Shown in pieces: positions 40,810 to 50,349 of a DNA stretch of 54,448 nucleotides. The stretch comes from Candidatus Woesearchaeota archaeon (GTDB lineage Archaea; Nanobdellota; Nanobdellia; Woesearchaeales; UBA9642). How positions within the stretch are numbered: position 1 is the stretch's first letter; every line of letters begins with the position of its first letter. The position numbers and the translations under genes were made by a program. The notes under the pieces are model-generated. The model worked only from the letters and a program-made list of their open reading frames with translations. It was not told where the DNA came from and did not search any database. The stretch spans positions 1 to 54,448 of the forward strand of contig JAFGLI010000005.1 in the NCBI GenBank assembly GCA_016928115.1, in the 5' to 3' direction.

Positions 40810-41937
40810 ATGTTTGGCTTAATATACTTAAAAAAAGGAACCCACATATTTAAAAGAGCCAGAAGAATAAAGAAGCAAGGCTTAAAAAAATATTCAGGTA
40901 ATGCAGAAAAAATATGCGAACATATTATTGAGGACTGCTGGGACAACAAACATAAATATTTCAGGGTAAGCACAGGAAATTTCCCTGAGTTCTGGAGCAG
41001 GGACTTCTCATGGGTGTGTGAATCATTAATAAAATTAGGATTTAAAAAACAAGTAAAGCAAACCCTGGAATATGCACTTGAAATATTTGAAAAAAACAAT
41101 AAAATAACTACAACAATATCCCTGAAACAAAAGCCTTTTGATTTTCCTTATTATGCACCTGATTCCCTGGCTTCAATATTAAAATGCTTAACATTATTGA
41201 AAGATAAAAAACCCGTAAATAACCACAAAAACTTCCTGGAAAAGGAAATAGACCGTTTCTATAAAACAGCAATAGACAAAAAAACAGGGCTTATAAGAAA
41301 AGACAGGTATTTTTCATCAATGAAAGACTTTTCAAAAAGAAAAAGCTCATGCTATGACAACTGCATGGCTTTCATCATCCAAAATTCATCTGAAAAGCTG
41401 AAATTAAAAAATCCTCTAAAAAAATATGATTATGAAAAACTCATAATGAAAAATTTCTGGAAAAACAACCATTTCCTTGATGACCTGTCAGGAAAAGACT
41501 ATATAGCAGGAGATGCTAACTTATTCCCTTTCTGGTCAGGGCTTATAAAAGACAAAAAAATAATGAAAAAGGCATTTGAGAGTATAAAAAAAGAAAAGCT
41601 GGATAAGCCATTGCCTTTGAGATACACTACAAAAGACAAAGATGTCAGGTTTATATTCTGGGATATGCTTATTAAAGATTATGAAAAAGATGTGGTATGG
41701 ACCCACATGGGTCTGCCTTATGTGGAATTAACAGGAATAATAGACAAAAAACTTCAGGAAGAATATATTAAGAAGTACAGAGAATTAATTGAAAAATACC
41801 ATAATTTCCCGGAGGTTTTAAAGCCTAATATAGACCCTTATGAAAATTTCTTTTATTTCTGTGACGGCTCTATGATATGGTGCGCTAATTATTTATGGCT
41901 TTCTAAAAATAAAGAGAAAATCAAAGATAAAAAATAA
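40810..41937 (+). CDS. Six-hairpin glycosidase-like protein
   Basis: This 375-aa soluble protein has alternating helices typical of an (alpha/alpha)6 barrel. FWSRDFSWVCESLIKLGF matches the RD-containing loop-helix of amylo-1,6-glucosidase, GH15 and related barrels; IAGDANLFPFWSGLI, PLRYTTKDKDVRF, VVWTHMGLPYVELTG and the final FCDGSMIWCANYLWL fit later hairpins. There is no signal peptide, so it would act on cytosolic sugars or glycans. Substrate and mechanism cannot be assigned. The start has a TATA box (40783-40790) about 23 nt upstream. Its end overlaps the convergent DUF212 gene by 17 nt. Confidence 0.7.
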   Translation: MFGLIYLKKGTHIFKRARRIKKQGLKKYSGNAEKICEHIIEDCWDNKHKYFRVSTGNFPEFWSRDFSWVCESLIKLGFKKQVKQTLEYALEIFEKNNKITTTISLKQKPFDFPYYAPDSLASILKCLTLLKDKKPVNNHKNFLEKEIDRFYKTAIDKKTGLIRKDRYFSSMKDFSKRKSSCYDNCMAFIIQNSSEKLKLKNPLKKYDYEKLIMKNFWKNNHFLDDLSGKDYIAGDANLFPFWSGLIKDKKIMKKAFESIKKEKLDKPLPLRYTTKDKDVRFIFWDMLIKDYEKDVVWTHMGLPYVELTGIIDKKLQEEYIKKYRELIEKYHNFPEVLKPNIDPYENFFYFCDGSMIWCANYLWLSKNKEKIKDKK

Positions 41938-42328
41938 GGCTTATTATAAATCCCAGCATTATGCCTGCAAGAACCTGCAAAGGCTTATGACCAACCCTTT
42001 CATTTAATGTTTTATGGAGTATATGTAATTTTCTCATTACCTTATTTAAGTCCTTGGCCTCAAGCTCAGTCTCGTATCTGACTTTCATTGCATCATTGAG
42101 TATTATAAGGGAAAAAACAAAAACCACGAAAAACAATAAAGAAAAGCCCTGGTTAAAATACACAACCAGAGTCAATGATGTAACAACAGCAGAATGTGTG
42201 CTGGGCATGCCCCCGTCCTGAAGATAAGACCAGAAATAAAGCTTTCCCATGCTGAATGAATCTATTACAAACTTAAATGTCTGCGAAATAAAAAAAGTAA
42301 GCCCCAAAACAAGGATTAATTTTATCAT
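41921..42328 (-). CDS. DUF212 (divergent PAP2-like) membrane protein
   Basis: This is a 135-aa protein starting MIKLILVLGLTFF (ATG 42328; an in-frame TTG 9 nt upstream is not needed). The family signature is DGGMPSTHSAVVTSL, then NDAMKVRYE, LNERVGHKPLQV and a last hydrophobic helix. The PSTHS and GHKP elements resemble phosphatidic-acid phosphatase motifs, so it may act on lipid or polyprenyl phosphates. It is the last gene behind MoxR-DUF58-VWA, 51 nt downstream. Confidence 0.88.
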   Translation of the reverse strand: MIKLILVLGLTFFISQTFKFVIDSFSMGKLYFWSYLQDGGMPSTHSAVVTSLTLVVYFNQGFSLLFFVVFVFSLIILNDAMKVRYETELEAKDLNKVMRKLHILHKTLNERVGHKPLQVLAGIMLGFIISLIFYL

Positions 42329-42379
42329 TTTTATCAATATTCTTATTGTTTATATATAAATATTTAGCATATTATAAAA

Positions 42380-43342
42380 TTATGGTATGAACCTGAATTT
42401 TGTATTTATAAGGCCCCATTCAATAAACAACAACAGCAATCCTATTATCAAAAAGCCGTAACTCAGGTCAAAGTCCAGCCAGGCATTTTCTTTCTCTGAA
42501 ATAAACTCATTATATATTTCAGCCAGCTCCTCACGGTTCTGCGCTTCATAAAAATTCCCTCCTGTCTGGTTGGCAATTGTAATCAAAGTCTCTTTATCAT
42601 AAACAGATGATATATTATAATATTCCGGAAGATAGCCTATAGGCCCTGACTCAGAGCCTAAACCAATAGTATGTATAACCACGTGCTTTTCATTCACATA
42701 TTCTATTGCCTCGTTTACTGAATCAAAGCTGAAACTTCCGACTGTTGTGCTTCCGTCTGTAAATAAAAGTATAATTTTATGTTTATCTGAATTTACCAGC
42801 AGATTCGTGGCTGTAATAATGGCCCCCTCTATATTTGTTCCCCCTGAGTTTAGTGCATCCAGCTGATTTATCTTTTCCTTTATTTTATTTTTATTGGTTG
42901 TGAGTTCCTGCTCCACCATCGGAACCCCTGCAAACTTAACCAGCCCGAAAGAAGTCCTTGAGTCCATACTATCAATAAATTCCCAGGTTATTTCTTTCGC
43001 TGCCTCAAGCCTTGTGGGCTCAATATCTTTAGCAACCATGGAGGCACTTACATCCATTGCAATAACAAAATCATTAGTATTTGAAAAGCCGTAAACCCAT
43101 AAGACCATTCCTGATACAGCAAGAATTAAGCATAAAAGAATCCCCGCTCTCAATATAAGAATGCTTATATTCCTGGTTAAAATAGACTCCCCCGTAATCC
43201 TTTTCAATGCCTGGAAATTAGCAAATTTAATGCCCTTTTTTTTAGTATGCTTTAAAAATACAAAATGAGATATCATAAGAAGGGGTATGCTTAATAAAAA
43301 CCACAAAAACAAGGGCCTCTGGAATGTTATGTCTATCATCAT
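42380..43342 (-). CDS. Membrane-anchored VWA-domain protein (BatA-like)
   Basis: This is a 320-aa protein. Two membrane segments (about 8-26 and 56-80) and one at the C-terminus (about 296-315) flank a von Willebrand A domain at about 88-285. The metal-site motif DVSASM, then the Thr in NSGGTN and Asp in LLFTDGS form a full MIDAS. With MoxR and DUF58 upstream it matches the aerotolerance/Bat type operon, where the ATPase remodels a VWA-bearing complex. It probably faces outside or binds envelope proteins. Confidence 0.9.
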   Translation of the reverse strand: MMIDITFQRPLFLWFLLSIPLLMISHFVFLKHTKKKGIKFANFQALKRITGESILTRNISILILRAGILLCLILAVSGMVLWVYGFSNTNDFVIAMDVSASMVAKDIEPTRLEAAKEITWEFIDSMDSRTSFGLVKFAGVPMVEQELTTNKNKIKEKINQLDALNSGGTNIEGAIITATNLLVNSDKHKIILLFTDGSTTVGSFSFDSVNEAIEYVNEKHVVIHTIGLGSESGPIGYLPEYYNISSVYDKETLITIANQTGGNFYEAQNREELAEIYNEFISEKENAWLDFDLSYGFLIIGLLLLFIEWGLINTKFRFIP

Positions 43343-43373
43343 TTTCGTATTTTATCTATTATTCTTACATTTA

Positions 43374-44276
43374 TTACATATTCTGCTGCACATATTGCCT
43401 TTTTCTGAAAAATTTGAGCAGGGGGTCATAAAAATCCTCATCTGTTTTTATCTTGAGAAAATCTGATTTGGTTGCTTTGAACCTTTTTTCTATCTCAAAT
43501 TCCTCTTTTTTAACATATTCCCTGTATAATTCACGGTATTTATTCATGTCAACCTTCATTTTTTCCCCGCTGTAGGGATCTTCCAAAATATACTGGCCTA
43601 TATCCTCAGGAAGTTCGCTGTCTCTCGGGTCCCTTACCATGATGCCTATTACCTCGTAATTCTGTGAGAGCATATTCAGGTATTTGTACCAGTTATCATT
43701 CAATCCCAAAAAGTCAGAAATAATAATCAGCATTGCATTAGTGGTTAAAAAAGTTGAAGTCAGCTTGCATATTGCCTCAAAATCAAAATTACCGCCATAA
43801 TTCTCAGGATTAAGAAGCTCCTGGGTTATTTTATAATACATCCCATGCCCCATATTTGGCTCAATCTTAACTATGAACTTATCTGTAAACATCCCCATGC
43901 CAACATTGTCCCCTGCCTCAAGTATGGCATAAATCATCGTATCAATCAGCTCAGCTGCATATTCGCACTTAAGCTTCCCTGTGGATGAAAACAGCATGGA
44001 ATTGCTCACATCAAACAAAAAGAATGTATTGACTGACCTTTCAATCTCGTATTCCCTGACCAATGTTTCCTTGGCCCTTAATGTGGCTTTCCAGTCTATC
44101 TGGCTTGCATCATCATTATAATTATAAGAACGAAAGCCTGCAAATTCCATGCCTCTTCCCCTGAATGCAGAAGACCAGTTACCTTCAAGCATCTTGTTCA
44201 GTATATTTTTTTTTGTATATACCTCTAATTTTTTTATCTTGGGGGTTAAATCAAGCTTTATCTCTTTTATTGCCAT
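43374..44276 (-). CDS. DUF58 family protein
   Basis: This is a 300-aa protein. The family signature is GRGMEFAGFRSYNYNDDASQIDWKAT followed by LVREYE. The C-terminal half is a VWA-like domain (FFLFDVSNSML) with a MIDAS-like DxSxS. No membrane segment is seen, so it is cytosolic. DUF58 proteins pair with MoxR ATPases. The gene starts 78 nt after moxR and ends 31 nt before the VWA gene. Confidence 0.9.
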   Translation of the reverse strand: MAIKEIKLDLTPKIKKLEVYTKKNILNKMLEGNWSSAFRGRGMEFAGFRSYNYNDDASQIDWKATLRAKETLVREYEIERSVNTFFLFDVSNSMLFSSTGKLKCEYAAELIDTMIYAILEAGDNVGMGMFTDKFIVKIEPNMGHGMYYKITQELLNPENYGGNFDFEAICKLTSTFLTTNAMLIIISDFLGLNDNWYKYLNMLSQNYEVIGIMVRDPRDSELPEDIGQYILEDPYSGEKMKVDMNKYRELYREYVKKEEFEIEKRFKATKSDFLKIKTDEDFYDPLLKFFRKRQYVQQNM

Positions 44277-44354
44277 AGTATCCCTTGCTGATTCAATTGA
44301 AAAAGAAAATAATCCCTCATATTAGTTTAGCATATTATTTTGTTTATTTTTTAT

Positions 44355-45371
44355 TTATTCTATAGGAACCTTTTTCAGTACATCATCAATAATCTGGTCA
44401 GTGGTTATTTCCTCAGCCTGGCCTTCATAATTAAGCAGTATCCTGTGCCTTAAAATAGGATGGGCCACTTTTTTTACATCATCAGGAGTAACATATGCCC
44501 TGCCTTCCAGAAGAGCATGGACTTTTGAAGCTATGAAAAGGGAAATGCTTGCCCTGGGGCTTCCCCCGAAATCAATATATTTGCCTGTTTCAACATTATA
44601 TTTTTCAGGGTGCCTTGTAGCGTCAACTATTTTTATAATATACTTCTCTATTTTCTTATTAAGGTATATCTTCTTCACATCCCTCTGCGCCTCGATTATT
44701 TTTTCAGGCGTTAAGATGGGATTTATATCAAAATCCTGGAAATTATAAAGGCTTATGTTCCTGTGCAATATCTCCTGCTCTTCCTCAGTATCCGGATAAG
44801 ACATAAGAACCTTATAAAAAAACCTGTCAACCTGTGCTTCCGGGAGCTTATATGTACCAAGGCTTTCCAAAGGGTTCTGTGTAGCCATTACAAAAAAAGG
44901 GCTTGGCAGTGAAAAAGACTCCTTGCCTATTGTAACCTGGCGTTCCTGCATTGCCTCCAGTAAAGCAGACTGGACTTTTGGCGGAGCCCTGTTTATCTCA
45001 TCTGCAAGAACAAAATTTGCAAAAACAGGTCCTTTTACACTGTAAAAGCCTCTTCCTTCCTCATATGTGGTTATTCCTATTATATCAGTAGGCAATAAAT
45101 CAGGAGTAAACTGTATCCTTGAAAACTGGCCTCCAGTAATTCTGGCAAGAGCCCTTATTATCAGGGTCTTTGCTATCCCCGGGACACCTTCAACAAGAAT
45201 ATGGCCGTTGCATAAAATAGCCTCCATCAGGTGCTCAATTATATCCTCCTGACCCACAACTATTTTGGACAGCTCTTTTTTCAGGTCAGAGAAAATTTTC
45301 TGGTATTTATCCAGCAGTGACTTAAACTCTTCTGTATTGTACCTCTTTTTTTCAACCATGTGTTCAAACAT
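44355..45371 (-). CDS. MoxR-family AAA+ ATPase
   Basis: This is a 338-aa protein. Walker A is GVPGIAKT, Walker B is VLADEINRAPPKVQSALLEAMQE, and sensor 1 is FVMATQNPLE, the typical MoxR set, with a C-terminal lid (GGSPRASISL). It acts as a chaperone that remodels VWA proteins or metal enzymes, here presumably the DUF58 and VWA products. It heads the operon; TTTATATAAA (about 45392-45401) is about 25 nt upstream. Confidence 0.95.
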   Translation of the reverse strand: MFEHMVEKKRYNTEEFKSLLDKYQKIFSDLKKELSKIVVGQEDIIEHLMEAILCNGHILVEGVPGIAKTLIIRALARITGGQFSRIQFTPDLLPTDIIGITTYEEGRGFYSVKGPVFANFVLADEINRAPPKVQSALLEAMQERQVTIGKESFSLPSPFFVMATQNPLESLGTYKLPEAQVDRFFYKVLMSYPDTEEEQEILHRNISLYNFQDFDINPILTPEKIIEAQRDVKKIYLNKKIEKYIIKIVDATRHPEKYNVETGKYIDFGGSPRASISLFIASKVHALLEGRAYVTPDDVKKVAHPILRHRILLNYEGQAEEITTDQIIDDVLKKVPIE

Positions 45372-45466
45372 AATCAGTAATATTAAACATCTCTTTATAT
45401 AAAAAACTTATTGTTTTTTTTGGAGAAAAAAATAGTAATATTTAAATACCTTTTTCATTAATAGCT

Positions 45467-46318
45467 ATGTATATGGAGCAAGACATAAAAAAAGGGGATG
45501 AGAAGGAAAAAAACAGTAAAGAAGAAGCAGAAAAAAAGAATATAAGAATGATTAAAACAGGCAAAAAGAAAAAAGAGATAAGCGAGGAAGAAAAAAAAAT
45601 AAGTGTAAAAAAGAAATATGAAACAAAAATAAATTACCTTCTGAAAAAATCAAGGATAAGTGATGAGGAATTTCTGGAGACAACAAGAAACTTTTTCAAG
45701 GAATTTCTTAATATTGATTATGAATTCACTTATGAAGAGCTGCAGAATGAACTTAGCAGGATTTTTATTGAACCGAAAATAAGAAGAGACATCAACAATC
45801 TCCTGGACTCAATTTCATACACAGAATTCTTCGAGGAGGGAAGCTTCAGCACAGAAGAATTAAAACTGCTGATAAGGAAACTGGATGCTCTTATTAAAAA
45901 ACTTATACCTGAAGAAAAGGAAAACACAAAAGAAAACAACTCCGGAGGAATATTCCCTTTTTCATTAATAAGAAGGCTCAGGAATAAAAGGAAAAAAGAG
46001 GCTAAAGCTGAAGCAACTGCGGGGAATAAAGAAACTGAAAAAGAGATAAAAGAAGCCATATTGTCAATAAAAAAAGAATATTTGCCTGATAATAAAAAGC
46101 ATAAGCAGTTATATGAAAATATCCCTGGACCGGATGCAGAGATTGATGAAATGATGGAAGAAGTATATGCAAATATAGAAAAAAACAACCATGAAAAAGC
46201 AAAAATAATATACAACAAAGTGCTTGAAAAATACAATAACATGGATACTATAAGGAAAAAAATATTTTATGAAGAAATAAACCAATTATATTATAAGCTT
46301 AATGAAAAGAACATATAA
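45467..46318 (+). CDS. Cytosolic protein sharing the tail domain of the 671-aa surface protein
   Basis: This is a 283-aa protein. The first 60 residues are Lys/Glu-rich and disordered. Two helical modules follow: about 60-145 (EFLNIDYEFTYEELQNEL, FSTEELKLLIRKLDALIK) and about 220-283 (IDEMMEEVYANIEKNNHEKA). Both line up, in order, with the cytosolic part of the membrane protein at 50350-52365 (ALDMDYEFDKEILQKTLEER; IESLYKLMYNVHAA). No membrane segment is present. It may compete with or bind the same partners as that cytosolic tail. It is divergent from moxR. Confidence 0.6.
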   Translation: MYMEQDIKKGDEKEKNSKEEAEKKNIRMIKTGKKKKEISEEEKKISVKKKYETKINYLLKKSRISDEEFLETTRNFFKEFLNIDYEFTYEELQNELSRIFIEPKIRRDINNLLDSISYTEFFEEGSFSTEELKLLIRKLDALIKKLIPEEKENTKENNSGGIFPFSLIRRLRNKRKKEAKAEATAGNKETEKEIKEAILSIKKEYLPDNKKHKQLYENIPGPDAEIDEMMEEVYANIEKNNHEKAKIIYNKVLEKYNNMDTIRKKIFYEEINQLYYKLNEKNI

Positions 46319-46326
46319 TAACTAAA

Positions 46327-49300
46327 TTATTCTTCTATAATTCTGGATTCTTTCTTTTTCATTATAAAAAACAATATTCCTGTGGATACTATAAGACCGC
46401 CAAGTATGAATGTATATTTCTGATAGCCCCTGTATAAGCCAAGAAAATTAAACAAAGAGGGCTTTTGTGCTTCCCTTTCCTTGTTAACCATATATTTGCA
46501 TCCCTGAACAACTGAATCTATAAGCCTCCTTGCCTCCTGATAATCCCCATGAAACAATTCATCTTCAGCCTTTTTCAGCAATTCATTCAGCTCCTGGCAT
46601 TCAGGGTTCTGTGACAATAAGTCACGTGCAAAAGTAACCTTGGCTTCAATCTGTTTTTTCTCAGCAGTTGTTTCAAGGGAATTTATGAATATTGTTGAAA
46701 CATCTGAGAAAGAAGGCTCAGTTACATTAGCAATTACCCTTATCTCATAACTTCCCTCTCCCCTGTAATTGGATATTGTAAGGGTTGTCTTCTTGGAGCC
46801 ATTTACAGGAATCTCAGCAAAATATTTTGTTGAATAGCTCAGGCTTACATTGGTGACATTTGTATCTGCCTTTAAAAAAATCTGGTTAAGGTCTGTATGC
46901 CAATTATTTCTCAGTGTTATGGGTATCTGTATAGTCTCGTTTTTATACATGACAACAAGCTCAGGGGTTATTATATCCAGAGGCTTTGGCGTTTCAACCT
47001 CCTCTATTATAGGAAGAGGCAGGCTTATTGTGGAAGTGCCCCCACCTGAAGTTGTTGTTTCAGTTTCAGTTGAGCCTGATTCAGGAACTTCGCTTACATT
47101 TATCTCTATTAATGAGCTTGAGACTGTCTGCCCATAAGGGTCTGTTGCTGTGAAGTTGACAAAACAGGTCCCGACTTCCTCAGGAGTAAGCTCCAGGCCG
47201 TTATTATTATAAATCTCGAATGTAACATAATTGTCGCATGTAGTGCCCCATGAATAATTAAGGTCAAGGGTTTCATTATCACTTGCTTTTACAAAACTGT
47301 CGCCATTAATATCATCATCAGGGTCATAGAAATGCTGCTCCTCATTATAATAGCCGAAATAATTGCTGATTCTTGTAACTGCATCTATTGAATCATTATC
47401 TGTAAAATTATCAAGAGCATTGAGAAGCTGCGGGGGCCTGTTTACATTAGCTATCGTGATATTCCATGTGAATGAGTCATTTTCATACATGCCGTCATCC
47501 ACTATTACAGTAAGGTTTCTTATTCCTGAAGAGAAAAAATCAAAGTTCCTGCTTAAATATGAATCATTTCCTGTAAGAGAGCCGTCAAGATACCAGCTGT
47601 AATTCAGGGTTTCATTCTGCTCATTATCCACAGATATGTTGAAAACCACTGTTGTGTTCTCTGAAAAGTTTATGCTTGTCAGGGAATCAGGGAAATTGGT
47701 TATATTGTTCACAGCCCATCCGGTCAGGTTTGTATAATTAATCAAAGGCCTTCCATAAGGCGTTATATTTATAACTTCGGGCGGCTGTGAGATATTATAT
47801 ACTGTAAAGGTTACATTTTCCTGTGTTGTGATGTTATTAAAGCTGTCTGTAACAGAGATGTTCATATAATAATTTCCTACATCGCTGACTGAAGGGTTAA
47901 AAGTGAAATATGCTGTTGTATTGCTTAACTGTGTCAGGGTTATAAAGCTCTGGGAGTCATTTACACTGAAACTAAATACAAGGCTTTCATTTATGCCGCT
48001 AAAAGAAAGGTCGTTATCTGAAGCATAGATGTATTTTATTGTTGTATGGTTTGCTACAAGTGAAGGCAGATTGACTGTCTGCAGTACTGGAGGATTGTTT
48101 GTATGGTTTATCTCAAGGTACATCAATCCTGAGGCTTCTGCACCTACAGAATCAGTGATATTTATTCTTATTGTATGATTCCCCACCTGGCTCTGCAATG
48201 GAGTGAAGTTTATTATTCCTGTTGTGGATGAGATATTGAACAAACTGCTGTTATCTTCAAATAAATCTATATAATCACCAACATCTGAATCATTCACATA
48301 TAAGCTCAGGTTTATGAAACAGGTCCGGTTATGGTTTACAGAGTCATATTCTGCACATGAAAAATTTAAATCCTGGGTAAAATAAGGTGGGCTGTTATTT
48401 CCCACATTTATTATCATTATTATTGAGGTTAAGTTGGATGAATTGTCCATTACAGTTATATTTATATTATACTGCCCTGTATAAGATGAGTTTGTGGACC
48501 ATTGTATAAGGCCTGTTGCATGGTTCATTGAGTCATTGATAAAGCTCTCATTTGCATTATATGTTAAAGACTCATTTGCCCTTGTGCCAAGCAAAAGGTC
48601 AGGGTCAGTAGCATTTACCCTGTAAACAAAATCAGTGTTCTGGTAAGTTGTAAGATTAGAAATGTTGTTTCCTGCGTTGTTTCCTGCATAAGCACTTATT
48701 TCATGAAGTTCAGGGGGGTCATTTACATTCGTAAGATTAAATACTTTAGTGTAATTGCCCTCGCCCCCCAATCCATCAGTTGCAGTTATTGTCACATTAT
48801 TGCATAAAACATGCGTATTGTTCAGGGTCAGGTTTATCAGGCCTGTTGCATTATTGCCTGTACCTGTGGTTTCTATGTCCCATGGGTCATTCAATGCACA
48901 ATTATTGGCTGTGATAACGAAGGTAATATTATCAGTATTATCAATATCAGTGGCATTTACATGAACAGTATATAATTGGTTCTGTGTGCCTGAAACATCC
49001 TGAACATAAGTTATGTTTGGGTCGTGATTCACAGAATTTATCTCAAGGATAAAGCTGTGTATTGTGGTTTCTGAATCATTTCCATCAGTATCAGTACAGT
49101 TTATAGCTATGGTCCAGTTTCCTATATCATCACCGCCTTCCTCTGGGTCAAAAATGACATTGGCGCTTGTGCTGGATGACTGCTCTAAAATAACCCCTGA
49201 AAGGTTGGTTGATGAGTTTACAAGGGAAAAATTCAAAGGAAGATTATTTTCCTCATCTGTAGCTGTGATAGTATAATTCAAAGTTTCATTCTCATGGATT

Positions 49301-50001
49301 GACTGGTTGCTTAAGCTGAAAGCAGGGGCATCGTTAACAGGAATGACTGTAAAGTTAATCCCTTTTAATACACCGTCTGTTCCGTCAAAAACAGAGAATA
49401 TTATTTGTGTTGTATTGCTTTCTGTTGTAGGATAGCAGTCAACAGTACCATTATCTGAGTCCACAGTGCAGTATTCAGATGAGCCCATAGTTCCATATGT
49501 CAGAGAGTCCCCGTCAGAATCTGTTGTGTTGATTGTATAATAACTATGGCTGTCCTCATATATGGAGTCATTATCCTCTATATCAATACTATTGTTGTCA
49601 TAGATGGTTGGCTTTACCGGAGGACTATTTTTTATTGTGACACTCACTGTTGCTGAAACAGCATCTGTCCCATTGGATAAGGTAACATTGCAGAGCCAGT
49701 TCTGCCCTTTTGATGTGTTTGCACTGCTTATTATGCTGTAATTTTCAGTTATATCTGTATCATTCCTGAAAGAATTGCTGTTTAAAAACCAGGAAACATT
49801 CATCTCTGCCGTATCTGAAGAAGGCACCCAGCTGCAGTTGATGTTTTTGTTTGTGGTTATATTGCTGCTTCCTGCAATTGAAGGGTTTGAATCAAAGGAA
49901 ACTGAGTATATGAAGTCTGAACTGATTAAAACCGATATTATTATTAAAGCTGTTATTACAAAAGCAAATGCTTTATTATTTTCTTTTTTATTTTTTTGCA
50001 T
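46327..50001 (-). CDS. Giant cell-surface protein with Ig/cadherin-like repeats
   Basis: This is a 1224-aa protein. A signal-anchor (about 14-35) is followed by at least eight repeats of about 90-110 residues, each starting near N-x-P-P/APxF and containing DxDGDxLTY- or ATDPDxL-like calcium-type loops, as in cadherin-like and He_PIG domains. Asn-x-Ser/Thr sites are extremely common, implying heavy N-glycosylation. Near the C-terminus lie a Ser/Thr/Gly linker, a helical module with two Cys (about 1150) and one membrane segment (about 1192-1212) with a short basic tail. The ATG at 50001 lies inside the upstream RHH gene. Likely adhesin or envelope component. Confidence 0.85.
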   Translation of the reverse strand: MQKNKKENNKAFAFVITALIIISVLISSDFIYSVSFDSNPSIAGSSNITTNKNINCSWVPSSDTAEMNVSWFLNSNSFRNDTDITENYSIISSANTSKGQNWLCNVTLSNGTDAVSATVSVTIKNSPPVKPTIYDNNSIDIEDNDSIYEDSHSYYTINTTDSDGDSLTYGTMGSSEYCTVDSDNGTVDCYPTTESNTTQIIFSVFDGTDGVLKGINFTVIPVNDAPAFSLSNQSIHENETLNYTITATDEENNLPLNFSLVNSSTNLSGVILEQSSSTSANVIFDPEEGGDDIGNWTIAINCTDTDGNDSETTIHSFILEINSVNHDPNITYVQDVSGTQNQLYTVHVNATDIDNTDNITFVITANNCALNDPWDIETTGTGNNATGLINLTLNNTHVLCNNVTITATDGLGGEGNYTKVFNLTNVNDPPELHEISAYAGNNAGNNISNLTTYQNTDFVYRVNATDPDLLLGTRANESLTYNANESFINDSMNHATGLIQWSTNSSYTGQYNINITVMDNSSNLTSIIMIINVGNNSPPYFTQDLNFSCAEYDSVNHNRTCFINLSLYVNDSDVGDYIDLFEDNSSLFNISSTTGIINFTPLQSQVGNHTIRINITDSVGAEASGLMYLEINHTNNPPVLQTVNLPSLVANHTTIKYIYASDNDLSFSGINESLVFSFSVNDSQSFITLTQLSNTTAYFTFNPSVSDVGNYYMNISVTDSFNNITTQENVTFTVYNISQPPEVINITPYGRPLINYTNLTGWAVNNITNFPDSLTSINFSENTTVVFNISVDNEQNETLNYSWYLDGSLTGNDSYLSRNFDFFSSGIRNLTVIVDDGMYENDSFTWNITIANVNRPPQLLNALDNFTDNDSIDAVTRISNYFGYYNEEQHFYDPDDDINGDSFVKASDNETLDLNYSWGTTCDNYVTFEIYNNNGLELTPEEVGTCFVNFTATDPYGQTVSSSLIEINVSEVPESGSTETETTTSGGGTSTISLPLPIIEEVETPKPLDIITPELVVMYKNETIQIPITLRNNWHTDLNQIFLKADTNVTNVSLSYSTKYFAEIPVNGSKKTTLTISNYRGEGSYEIRVIANVTEPSFSDVSTIFINSLETTAEKKQIEAKVTFARDLLSQNPECQELNELLKKAEDELFHGDYQEARRLIDSVVQGCKYMVNKEREAQKPSLFNFLGLYRGYQKYTFILGGLIVSTGILFFIMKKKESRIIEE

Positions 50002-50113
50002 TTTTATCAAGTATATTTATTATATAATCCTTTAGTGTTGTATCATTTTTTACAGACTCGAGCTTTATTTTCTTGTGCAACTCGTTTGGTATCTCTATAT
50101 TTATATTAACCAT
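49988..50113 (-). CDS. Small RHH protein, 41 aa, second of a tandem pair
   Basis: The product starts MVNINIEIPNELHKKIKLES and continues to a helix (TLKDYIINILDKN). The ribbon-helix-helix fold is clear and the first 17 residues are nearly identical to the neighbouring 43-aa protein. Its ATG lies 8 nt inside that gene, and its own end overlaps the start of the giant surface-protein gene by 14 nt, so three genes are translationally linked. Probable DNA-binding autoregulator. Confidence 0.7.
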   Translation of the reverse strand: MVNINIEIPNELHKKIKLESVKNDTTLKDYIINILDKNAKK

Positions 50114-50237
50114 TTTTTTCAATAACTTCCTCTAAGGTTTTTATGACATATTCTTTTAAAGTAATCTCGCGGGTGACAGAATTAATCTTTATCTTCTTGT
50201 GCAGCTCATCAGGGATTTCTATATTTATGTTGACCAT
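50106..50237 (-). CDS. Small RHH protein, 43 aa, first of a tandem pair
   Basis: The product starts MVNINIEIPDELHKKIKINS and continues EITLKEYVIKTLEEVIEK. This is a minimal CopG/Arc-type RHH domain without an extra toxin-binding tail. The pair arose by tandem duplication (MVNINIEIP-D/N-ELHKKIK in both). Inverted TAACT-type repeats upstream may be its operator. It may control the surface-protein gene two genes downstream. Confidence 0.7.
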   Translation of the reverse strand: MVNINIEIPDELHKKIKINSVTREITLKEYVIKTLEEVIEKNG

Positions 50238-50257
50238 TTTTACATATTGAAATCAAT

Positions 50258-50314
50258 AAGTTAACTAACTTAACTAAGTCTTATAACTTATTATTTAGAA
50301 TATAATTTATAAAT
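50258..50314 (-). promoter_or_regulatory. Promoter and inverted-repeat operator of the RHH/surface-protein operon
   Basis: AAGTTA-AC-TAACTT (50258-50271) is an inverted repeat followed by another TAACTAAGT. TATA-like ATTTATAAAT (50305-50314) and TTATAACTTA (50281-50290) lie upstream of the ATG at 50237. The repeats suit binding by RHH dimers; the true transcription start is uncertain. Confidence 0.4.
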
Positions 50315-50349
50315 ATTGCGGTTTGTGCACCGGATTCAGCAATAAAAAG

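Noticed and set aside
46327-50001. Internal repeats as a possible CRISPR or DNA tandem array
   Set aside because: The repetition is at protein-domain level with diverged codons; no short identical repeats with regular spacers exist.
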